This document shows positions 14,464-20,124 of a stretch of DNA of 26,006 nt, piece after piece; the first letter of the stretch is position 1, and each line of letters opens with the position of its first letter. The DNA is taken from assembly GCA_017435305.1 (NCBI GenBank), contig JAFSFH010000009.1, forward strand, positions 1 through 26,006, read 5' to 3'. This DNA is from Clostridia bacterium (GTDB taxonomy: Bacteria > Bacillota_A > Clostridia > Oscillospirales > Acutalibacteraceae). The notes under the pieces were generated by a model. That model searched no databases and was not told the origin of the DNA. It saw only the letters and a list, made by a program, of their open reading frames with translations. A program made the position numbers and the translations under genes.

Positions 14464-14492
14464 ATTTTATCACACCGATTCGCCTCTGTCAA
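14464..14492 (-). promoter_or_regulatory. Strong promoter of rplU-prp-rpmA
   Basis: Read on minus: perfect -35 TTGACA (14492-14487), a 17-base spacer and -10 TAAAAT (14469-14464). Confidence 0.92.
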
Positions 14493-14548
14493 CAATTTTT
14501 TACTATTATTTATATATAATAGGAACTTTTCTGCGAAAAAATCGCCAC

Positions 14549-14577
14549 TTGTGTAATGGAGCGGGTTGGTGTATAAT
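14549..14577 (+). promoter_or_regulatory. Promoter of the SH3-VanY gene and its structured leader
   Basis: -10 TATAAT (14572-14577) is preceded at 17 bases by a weak -35 TTGTGT (14549-14554). It is divergent from the rplU promoter. The predicted start near 14584 gives a leader of about 208 bases that includes the whole structured segment. Confidence 0.6.
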
Positions 14578-14599
14578 ATACTGGCAATACACGCGTAGG

Positions 14600-14772
14600 G
14601 TAGAGCAACAAATCCGAACCCGCCTTAAAGCGGCGGATTTTGGCGCTTTTCACCCTATTTGTTCTCGAAAGGCATAAAACACAGGAAATACTGTATGTAT
14701 TTCCGAGTATTTTAACGAAGATAGAGCAACAAATCCATCTTCCTAAAACGGAGTTCGGATTTGTCGCTCTAC
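14600..14772 (+). ncRNA. Unidentified structured leader or TIR-bounded element
   Basis: The segment starts GTAGAGCAACAAATCCGAAC and ends with its near-perfect inverted repeat GTTCGGATTTGTCGCTCTAC (minus the first base), giving a closing stem of about 19 pairs. A second copy of TAGAGCAACAAATCC at 14722-14736 can pair with the same 3' strand (14757-14771). ATTTGTTCTC at 14657-14666 can pair with either 5' copy with a one-base bulge. The first copy can instead form a local stem, AAATCCG / CGGATTT. A perfect hairpin GGAAATAC / GTATTTCC lies at 14684-14704. These competing pairings look like a regulatory RNA; a miniature transposable element is the alternative. No protein is encoded. I cannot name a known family. 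Confidence 0.5.
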
Positions 14773-14791
14773 TCTAAAGGAGCGTTAACCC

Positions 14792-15934
14792 ATGGCGAAG
14801 ATTCGACGCAAGAGAAGAAACCCGCTGTTGCCGCTGGTGATCGTGCTGGCGGTGGCGGTTGTGGCGCTGGCGGTGCTGCTGGTGGTGCTGAACGGCGGTT
14901 CCGGCCCCGACCCGACGCCGGATGCGGACCTGTCCACCACCACGTCCACCACCACGACCACTGCCGCTCCCGTGCCCCAGGCGGGTATGTACGTGACCAC
15001 CGACGTGCTGAACGTGCGCCGCGGTCCCGGTACCTCCTACGAGGTGCTGAAGACGTTGCCCGCCAATACGGAGGTGAAGGTGTTGGAGTATAAGGATGGT
15101 TGGTGGCGCATCGACCTGCAGGGGGAGGAGGCGTATATCAGCGCCGATTACGTGGTCCCCGTGAACGCCGCATCTGCCGATAAAACGAGCACCACCTCTA
15201 CCACCAAAAAGACGACCACCACCTCCACCACCGCCAAGGGCGGCACCGTCACCAGTCCTCAATACAAGGATCGCTATATTGACGAAGAGGGTATGCTGCA
15301 GTTTGCAGCAGGGGATAACTACGTGCAGAAAAAATCTGCCACCCGCACCACCCCGTGGTATCTGCTGCTGGTCAACGACTGGAACCCTATGGATAAGGGC
15401 TACGACACCAAGGTGACCATGAAAAAGGTGGATCGCTATGCCGTCAACGGCAACCAAAAGGTGGACGCGCGGATGTACGACGACCTGATGGCCATGCTGG
15501 AGGCGGGAAAAGCGTACAATATCGGCGTCCAGTCCTCCTACCGTCCCTACAGCAAGCAGGAGCAGCTGTACTGGAACAAGGTGGACAGTATGCGGGGCAC
15601 CTATTCCGACCCCGTGGTGATGCAGACCAAGGCCGGCGAGGTGGTCAAGCGCCCGGGCTTTTCGGAGCACAATACCGGTCTGGCGGTGGATCTGTACGGC
15701 AGCGGCGATTATTCCCTGACCGCCTCCTTTGCCAAGACCAACGCCTATAAGTGGCTGATGGAGAATTGCGCCGATTACGGCTTTATTCTCCGCTTCCCCA
15801 AGGGAAAGGAATCGGTCACCGGCGTGATTTATGAGGCGTGGCATTTCCGCTACGTGGGGGACCCCGAGATCGCCCATAAAATCATGGATTCCGGCCTGTG
15901 TCTGGAGGAGTATCTGGCGCAGACCAAACAGTAA
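14792..15934 (+). CDS. SH3b-domain D-alanyl-D-alanine carboxypeptidase (VanY/M15B family), membrane-anchored
   Basis: This 380-residue enzyme trims the terminal D-Ala of peptidoglycan stem peptides outside the cell. It has a basic start (KIRRKRRN), one transmembrane segment (11-33), and a Thr/Ser-rich linker (48-58). A bacterial SH3 domain follows (66-123, VTTDVLNVRRGPGTSYEVLKTL). A second Thr-rich linker (131-150) precedes the VanY domain (about 185-370). Zinc and catalytic residues are seen in SEHNTGLAVD (291-300, H293 and D300) and EAWHFRYVG (348-356, E348 and H351), with SSYRPYSKQ at 248-256. An AAAGGAG site precedes ATG 14792. It has its own promoter and a long structured leader. Confidence 0.92.
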   Translation: MAKIRRKRRNPLLPLVIVLAVAVVALAVLLVVLNGGSGPDPTPDADLSTTTSTTTTTAAPVPQAGMYVTTDVLNVRRGPGTSYEVLKTLPANTEVKVLEYKDGWWRIDLQGEEAYISADYVVPVNAASADKTSTTSTTKKTTTTSTTAKGGTVTSPQYKDRYIDEEGMLQFAAGDNYVQKKSATRTTPWYLLLVNDWNPMDKGYDTKVTMKKVDRYAVNGNQKVDARMYDDLMAMLEAGKAYNIGVQSSYRPYSKQEQLYWNKVDSMRGTYSDPVVMQTKAGEVVKRPGFSEHNTGLAVDLYGSGDYSLTASFAKTNAYKWLMENCADYGFILRFPKGKESVTGVIYEAWHFRYVGDPEIAHKIMDSGLCLEEYLAQTKQ

Positions 15935-15949
15935 GTTTGCAAAAAAAGG

Positions 15950-15978
15950 TTGACAAACGGATAGCTTTCCAATAATAT
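15950..15978 (+). promoter_or_regulatory. Promoter of acpP
   Basis: Perfect -35 TTGACA (15950-15955), a 17-base spacer and -10 TAATAT (15973-15978). It begins 16 bases after the stop codon of the carboxypeptidase gene, and no terminator separates the two. Confidence 0.75.
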
Positions 15979-16061
15979 GGAGTGGTAGAGGATGCCCTCT
16001 GCTATTCGAAAAGACCGGTGTGCTTCCCGGCCCCGGACGGATTTTTGAAGGGAGAATAATT

Positions 16062-16292
16062 ATGGTATTCGATAAAGTGAAAGAGATTCTGAGCAGCCAG
16101 TTTGAGGTTGACGCCGACAGCATCACCACCGAGACCGATATCGTTGACGATCTGGGCGCGGATTCCTTGGATCTGGTGGATATGCTGATGTCCCTGGAGG
16201 ATGAGTTCAGCATCGGCGAGGTTCCGGACGAGATGGTGGAGAAGATCCGCACCGTCGGTCAGCTGGTGGCCTACATCGAGGAGAATATCTGA
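16062..16292 (+). CDS. acpP: Acyl carrier protein
   Basis: This 76-residue acidic protein carries fatty-acyl intermediates on a phosphopantetheine arm. The attachment site is S35 in LGADSLDLVDMLMSLEDEF. The four-helix length, the N-terminal VFDKVKEILSSQFEVD and the C-terminal VGQLVAYIEENI are typical. The start is ATG 16062 after AAGGGAG; an in-frame ATG at 16020 has no ribosome-binding site. No fab genes are adjacent, so it is an isolated copy with its own promoter and terminator. It could be the main AcpP or a second copy; the sequence does not decide. Confidence 0.95.
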   Translation: MVFDKVKEILSSQFEVDADSITTETDIVDDLGADSLDLVDMLMSLEDEFSIGEVPDEMVEKIRTVGQLVAYIEENI

Positions 16293-16307
16293 TTGTTTGC
16301 ACGTCGA

Positions 16308-16338
16308 CAGGGGCAGAGATTTCTCTGCCCCTGTTTTT
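16308..16338 (+). terminator. Terminator of acpP
   Basis: Stem CAGGGGCAGAG / CTCTGCCCCTG with a short loop, followed by TTTTTGT, sixteen bases after the stop codon. Confidence 0.92.
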
Positions 16339-16359
16339 GTGGGGAGGATAGAGATGCTA

Positions 16360-16462
16360 CCCTTGCCTAAAGGGGTTGTCTGCGGAGCAGACGGATGACT
16401 TTATGCCGCTGTGCGGCAGATTTCGGGCACCACTCTACCCTCTAAAGTGTGTTATTTTAGAG
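16360..16462. repeat. String of four small palindromes
   Basis: In order: CCCTT-GCCTA-AAGGG (16360-16374), GTCTGC-GGA-GCAGAC (16378-16392), TGCCGC-TGT-GCGGCA (16404-16418) and CTCTAAA / TTTAGAG (16440-16462). The series of hairpins with a first unit containing CTTGCCT recalls the family A and B elements, so it may be a diverged copy. No coding potential is seen between acpP and rimI. Confidence 0.45.
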
Positions 16463-16471
16463 CGATAAACC

Positions 16472-16530
16472 CCTTGCCTCCCCTTGTCAGGGGAGGTGGC
16501 GCGACTAACGGTTGCGACGGAGGGGTAGTC
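16472..16530 (+). repeat. Palindromic element family A, left half only
   Basis: CCTTGCCTCCCCTTGTCAGG followed by GGAGGTGG, an inner hairpin region, and GACGGAGGGG match the left end of the DUF559 element and the copy at 18202. The right half (CCCCCAGTC ... GGGGGCC) is absent. The half copy ends about 20 bases before the rimI start codon. Confidence 0.6.
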
Positions 16531-16551
16531 TTTCTACACGGAGGTGAAACC

Positions 16552-16989
16552 ATGCGTATCCTGCCTATGAGCGCAGAGCATATTGACGCCGTGGCGGCGC
16601 TGGAGCGGGCGTGCTTTTCCTCCCCGTGGTCGGCGACCTCTCTGCGGGAGGAGCTGGGCAACCCCTGCGCGGTATTCGCCGTAGCGGTGGGGGAGGACGG
16701 CGCCCTGCTGGGGTACGTGGGTATGCACCATCCGGCGGACGAGGGCTTTATCACCAACGTGGCGGTGGCGCCCAGTGCCCGCCGTCAGGGGGTGGCGCAG
16801 GCACTTTTGCGTCACCTGTCCGATTACGGTGCCGCCCACGGTTTGTACCGCATCACGTTGGAGGTGCGGGTGTCCAACGCCCCCGCCATCGCCCTGTACG
16901 AGGGAATGGGCTACGTCCGCGACGGGGTGCGCCCCGGCTTTTACCGCCAGCCCACCGAGGACGCGGCGATCTATTCGCTGTATTTTTGA
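16552..16989 (+). CDS. rimI: Ribosomal protein S18-alanine N-acetyltransferase-like GNAT
   Basis: The 145-residue GNAT acetyltransferase matches RimI, which acetylates the N-terminal alanine of ribosomal protein S18 and sometimes other proteins. Visible motifs are the AVAALERACFSSPWSATSLREEL helix near the start, the acetyl-CoA loop in ITNVAVAPSARRQGVAQALL, and LEVRVSNAPAIALYEGMGYVRDGVRPGFY near the end. ATG 16552 follows GGAGGTG at good spacing. rimI is usually clustered with tsaB and tsaD; here tsaD follows but tsaB and tsaE are absent, and a repeat element lies between the two genes. Confidence 0.9.
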   Translation: MRILPMSAEHIDAVAALERACFSSPWSATSLREELGNPCAVFAVAVGEDGALLGYVGMHHPADEGFITNVAVAPSARRQGVAQALLRHLSDYGAAHGLYRITLEVRVSNAPAIALYEGMGYVRDGVRPGFYRQPTEDAAIYSLYF

Positions 16990-17010
16990 TGGCGAACCCA
17001 TAGGACAAAC

Positions 17011-17117
17011 AAGCCTCCCTCTTGAGGGAGGTGGCACGCCGACAGGCGTGACGGAGGGAGTTAACTCCCCCAGTCTTTTTGCTGCGCAAAAATCCAGCCC
17101 CCTCGGGGAGGGGGCCT
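17011..17117 (+). repeat. Palindromic element family A, gene-less copy (107 bp) between rimI and tsaD
   Basis: Left end AAGCCTCCCTC-TTGAGGGAGGTGG with inner hairpin CACGCC-GACA-GGCGTG and junction GACGGAGGGAG; right end CTCCCCCAGTC, hairpin TTTTTG-CTGCG-CAAAAA, then CAGCCCCCTCGGGGAGGGGGC. The two halves meet at GAGTTAACTC. This is the DUF559-element layout with its ends joined. It lies inside what should be a rimI-tsaD transcript. Confidence 0.7.
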
Positions 17118-17135
17118 AAACAGAGGTAGGTAGTT

Positions 17136-18146
17136 ATGTTAATTCTTGGTATTGAATCCAGTTGCGACGAAACGGCGGCAGCGGTCGTCGAGGACGGACG
17201 GCGGGTGCTGTCCAACGTCATCGCCTCGCAGGTAGAGGAGCATCGTAAATACGGCGGCGTGGTGCCGGAGATCGCCTCCCGCCGTCACGCCGAGGCCATC
17301 TCGGGGGTGGTGCAGCAGGCGCTGGAGGATGCGGGGGTGACCCTGCAGGACATCGACGGCATCGCGGTCACCTACGCCCCCGGTCTCATCGGCGCCCTGC
17401 TGGTGGGCGTCAGCTTCGCCAAGGGCTTGGCGCTGGCCACCGGCAAGCCGCTGATCCCCGTCCATCACCTGCGCTCTCATATTGCCGCCAACTATCTGGC
17501 GCACCCCGACCTGAAGCCTCCCTTCTTGTGCTTGGTGGTGTCCGGCGGACACAGTCACATCGTGCGGGTGGAGGATTACACCCGCTTTGAGGTGATCGGT
17601 CGCACCCGCGACGACGCGGCGGGCGAATGCTACGATAAGGCCGCCCGCGCTATGGGTATGCCGTACCCCGGCGGCGTGGCGCTGGATAAATTGGCCCACG
17701 AAGGCGACCCCACCGCCTATCCCTTGCCCCGTCCGCGGGTGGAGGGCAGTGAGTACGATTTCTCCTTCTCGGGACTGAAGACGGCGGTGATCAACCGCCT
17801 GCACAACGCCCAGCAGAAGGGGGGGGAGATCAACAAGGCCGACCTGTGCGCCTCCTTCCAGCACACCGTCACGGAATTGCTGGTGGGCAATACGATGAAG
17901 GCCGCCGCCGATCTGGGGGCGGATACCATCGTACTGGCGGGCGGCGTGTCCGCCAACAGCGGTCTGCGGGCGGGTATGGAAGCCGCCTGCGCCGAGCGCG
18001 GCTACGGGCTGTATGCCCCGCCCCTGTCCCTGTGCGGGGATAACGGCGCCATGGTGGCGGCGCAGGGGTATTACGAGCTGCTGTCCGGCCATACCGCCGG
18101 TATGGAGCTCAACGCCATCGCCAGCCTGCCCATCACGGAACAATAA
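17136..18146 (+). CDS. tsaD: tRNA N6-adenosine threonylcarbamoyltransferase TsaD
   Basis: This 336-residue enzyme, with TsaB and TsaE, transfers threonylcarbamoyl to A37 of ANN-decoding tRNAs to make t6A. The ASKHA-type fold is visible: GIESSCDETAAAVV (5-18), the metal-binding HHLRSHIAANYL (110-121, H111 and H115), VVSGGHSHIV (134-143), and LCGDNGAMVA near the C-terminus (D302 as metal ligand). The usual Gly before His115 is Ser114 here, a small deviation. The start ATG 17136 lies after AGAGGTAGG. The gene shares strand with rimI. Product t6A37 is the substrate of TrmO, encoded at 1893-2573. Confidence 0.96.
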   Translation: MLILGIESSCDETAAAVVEDGRRVLSNVIASQVEEHRKYGGVVPEIASRRHAEAISGVVQQALEDAGVTLQDIDGIAVTYAPGLIGALLVGVSFAKGLALATGKPLIPVHHLRSHIAANYLAHPDLKPPFLCLVVSGGHSHIVRVEDYTRFEVIGRTRDDAAGECYDKAARAMGMPYPGGVALDKLAHEGDPTAYPLPRPRVEGSEYDFSFSGLKTAVINRLHNAQQKGGEINKADLCASFQHTVTELLVGNTMKAAADLGADTIVLAGGVSANSGLRAGMEAACAERGYGLYAPPLSLCGDNGAMVAAQGYYELLSGHTAGMELNAIASLPITEQ

Positions 18147-18149
18147 AAT

Positions 18150-18184
18150 AAGCCGATGCAACCACCGTTGCATCGGCTTTTTTT
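18150..18184 (+). terminator. Terminator of tsaD, variant of the ATGCAAC/GTTGCAT core
   Basis: Stem AGCCGATGCAAC / GTTGCATCGGCT with a CACC loop, followed by a run of T, immediately after the stop codon. The inner core resembles the terminators at 923-961 and 8557-8597. Confidence 0.9.
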
Positions 18185-18201
18185 GTGTGTTGCACACGTG
18201 C

Positions 18202-18322
18202 TCTTGCCTCCCTCTGATGAGGGAGGTGGATTTCGCCGTAGGCGAAAGACGGAGGGAGAGAAATCGTCTCTCCCCCAGTCACGGCATTGCCGTGACAGCC
18301 CCCTCGTCAGAGGGGGCCAAGG
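18202..18322 (+). repeat. Palindromic element family A, gene-less copy (121 bp)
   Basis: The left end is CTTGCCTCCCTCTGATGAGG followed by GAGGTGG, hairpin TTTCGCC-GTA-GGCGAAA and GACGGAGGGAGAGAAA. This is nearly identical to the left end of the DUF559 element up to its start codon. After TCG comes the right end: TCTCTCCCCCAGTCACGG ... CCGTGACAGCCCCCTCGTC and AGAGGGGGCCAAGG, matching the right end of the same element. The structure is therefore both ends with the gene removed. Confidence 0.75.
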
Positions 18323-18338
18323 AGGTGCGTTTCTCACC

Positions 18339-19139
18339 TCATATTTTCTCCTCGTGGAAGCCGTCCGGCCAGAGGGTCAGCAGGGTGTCAAATCCGTTCT
18401 TTTTGGCGATGTCCACCGCCAGGGGAAAGGCGCAGTCAATGGTGTCGGCGGCGTGGGTGTCGGCGCCCAGGATCACCTTGCCCCCCATCTCCCGCAGGGC
18501 GGAGAGGATGAAGTCGGCGGGGTAGGGAATATCCCGCTTTTTGCGGCTGATGGCGCCGGTGTTGATCTCCAGCACGGGGCACACCTTGACCACCTTTTCC
18601 AAGGCGTCCAGCGCGATCCGCTGATAGGCGGGGTCGCTCTCGTCCATCAGACTGAACTTGGTGATGACGTCGAAATGCCCCACGATGGTGGGCTTGTTGC
18701 GCTGCACGTGGGCGACCAGCTCGTCAAAATACGCCTTGGCAAAGGCCAGCTTATCCCCGCCCAACTCGTTGTTGATGCAGGCGGTCTGCAGCTCGGCGGC
18801 GTGGTCGATGCCGTAGTACCGATCCTCAAACACCAACTCGTGCACCGAGCAGAGGAAATAATCCAGCTCCTTGACGATGGCGGGGTCGGAATGGGAGTCC
18901 AGCTCGATGCCCCGCAGGATGGTGATGCGGTCGGCGTAGGTTTCTTTCAGTCGGTTCAGTTCGGCCAGATAGGCAGGATAATCCGCCACCCGCATACAGT
19001 AGTCCTGATAGGGGCTGTCGCTGTGGTCGGATATGCCGATGCAGGGCATCCCCAGACGGATGGCAGACAGCACCATCTCCTCCATACTGCTCTTGCCGTC
19101 GGAGAAGGTGGTGTGGGTATGATAGCCGCAATAGCGCAT
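18339..19139 (-). CDS. PHP-family histidinol phosphatase-like metal hydrolase
   Basis: The 266-residue enzyme has the PHP-domain metal ligands: HTHTTFSDG (7-15), GISDHSDSP (35-43), the Glu in RGIELDSHSD (76-85), and His/Asp residues in SVHELVF, VGHFDVI and GADTHAADTI. Length and motif order fit HisK-type histidinol-phosphatase, which releases phosphate in histidine synthesis. No other his genes are nearby, so a general phosphoesterase function is possible; I leave the symbol empty. The start follows GAGGTGATT. A promoter lies upstream. Confidence 0.85.
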   Translation of the reverse strand: MRYCGYHTHTTFSDGKSSMEEMVLSAIRLGMPCIGISDHSDSPYQDYCMRVADYPAYLAELNRLKETYADRITILRGIELDSHSDPAIVKELDYFLCSVHELVFEDRYYGIDHAAELQTACINNELGGDKLAFAKAYFDELVAHVQRNKPTIVGHFDVITKFSLMDESDPAYQRIALDALEKVVKVCPVLEINTGAISRKKRDIPYPADFILSALREMGGKVILGADTHAADTIDCAFPLAVDIAKKNGFDTLLTLWPDGFHEEKI

Positions 19140-19173
19140 TCAGAATCACCTCGCAGGGATAGTATATGCCTGT

Positions 19174-19202
19174 ATTCTACCACAGTTTCCGCCGTTCTGC
19201 AA
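19174..19202 (-). promoter_or_regulatory. Probable promoter of the PHP phosphatase gene
   Basis: Read on minus: -35 TTGCAG (19202-19197), a 17-base spacer and -10 TAGAAT (19179-19174), with TGG upstream (extended -10). A second -10-like TATACT lies about 20 bases closer to the gene. Confidence 0.5.
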
Positions 19203-19216
19203 CGGAAAAGTGCAAT

Positions 19217-19247
19217 AAAAAGCCCCCGACCGTTGTCGGGGGCTTTC
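19217..19247. terminator. Terminator of the His-rich lipoprotein gene
   Basis: Stem AAAGCCCCCGAC / GTCGGGGGCTTT with a four-base loop and an A run on the plus side. On minus it follows the stop codon at 19258 by about ten bases. Confidence 0.9.
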
Positions 19248-19257
19248 TCACGTGGAA

Positions 19258-19938
19258 TCATTCCGCGTACAGGTCAAACTGGCGGATGCGGTGGGCACCG
19301 TCCTTGTTGGTGTAGTAGGACACGGTGCAGTGGGTCTTGTCGATCATCTTGCCGCTGAAGATGGAGCCGTCGGCGCCGGTGTAGGCGTCCTCCAGCTCAT
19401 AGGTCTTGCTGTACTTATCGGCGTCGAAGATGTCGCGGATGAGGACGCTGTAGCCACCCTTGCCGCCCTGGGGCAGCACCACCCGCACGCCGTCGCTGGC
19501 AAAGGGGCTGGTGAACAGCTCGGATACGCGGCAGTTGTTAGGGTCGCAGTAGACGGCGCAGAAGTCGTTGGGACCGTAGTCGGTGGCCCAGAAGAAGGCG
19601 TAGATGTCGTCGCTGATCTTCTCCTTAAAGGGGGAGCGGGGCAGATCCTTTTTCTCAAACAGAGCCTCGCCCTCGTGGGAGATGGTCAGGGAATAGGTCT
19701 CTCCGTTCTGCTTGATGCTGACGGCCAGCGGGTCGGTAACGCCCTGGGCGTGGGTGTGCCCGGCATGATCGTGCTCGGTGGGGGTGCTGTCGGCGTGGGA
19801 GTGACCGGCGTGGGGGTCGGCGTCGGGGTTATTATCGCCGCCGTCGGCGGGGGCGGAACAGCCCGCCAGCACGGACAGCGTCAGCAGCGCGGCGATGGCG
19901 ATCAGCCCCATGCGACGCAGAATGGTGCGGTTTTTCAT
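19258..19938 (-). CDS. Histidine-rich lipoprotein of unknown function
   Basis: The 226-residue protein has a lipoprotein signal with lipobox VLAGC (C27). It is followed by a flexible segment (about 41-66) containing repeated HAGHSHAD / EHDHAGHTHAQG units, with about seven His in 22 residues. This pattern is typical of extracytoplasmic Zn or Ni scavengers. The remaining 160 residues (LAVSIKQNGETYSLTISHEGEALFEKKDLPRS ... CTVSYYTNKDG) have mixed beta character and I do not recognise the fold. There is no adjacent ABC transporter or metal regulator. The start follows AAGGAGGAA. It has its own promoter and terminator. A metal-binding role is inferred from composition only. Confidence 0.75.
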   Translation of the reverse strand: MKNRTILRRMGLIAIAALLTLSVLAGCSAPADGGDNNPDADPHAGHSHADSTPTEHDHAGHTHAQGVTDPLAVSIKQNGETYSLTISHEGEALFEKKDLPRSPFKEKISDDIYAFFWATDYGPNDFCAVYCDPNNCRVSELFTSPFASDGVRVVLPQGGKGGYSVLIRDIFDADKYSKTYELEDAYTGADGSIFSGKMIDKTHCTVSYYTNKDGAHRIRQFDLYAE

Positions 19939-19985
19939 AATCGTTTCCTCCTTGTATGACGGGCGTCAGCCCTTTGTTCATGGGT

Positions 19986-20014
19986 ATTATACTCCTCTTT
20001 CGGGAAAAAGGCAA
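19986..20014 (-). promoter_or_regulatory. Promoter of the His-rich lipoprotein gene
   Basis: Read on minus: -35 TTGCCT (20014-20009), a 17-base spacer and -10 TATAAT (19991-19986). No Zur or NikR box was identified. Confidence 0.75.
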
Positions 20015-20048
20015 GAGGTGGTATGCCGTCGGCGGAGGAAAATTTATC

Positions 20049-20078
20049 TTGCTATTTAATACGCGAATGTGTTATGAT
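20049..20078 (+). promoter_or_regulatory. Promoter of the giant secreted protein gene
   Basis: -35 TTGCTA (20049-20054), an 18-base spacer and -10 TATGAT (20073-20078) with TGT upstream (extended -10). The start codon at 20125 follows AGGAGGT. Confidence 0.7.
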
Positions 20079-20124
20079 AAAAATTGACGCACAAAACTCC
20101 CAAAAACATACAGGAGGTTACACT

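Noticed and set aside
14600..14772. c-di-AMP (ydaO) riboswitch, suggested by the downstream SH3/cell-wall hydrolase gene
   Set aside because: I could not find the characteristic ydaO core motifs; only the gene context fits. I report it as an unidentified structured segment instead.
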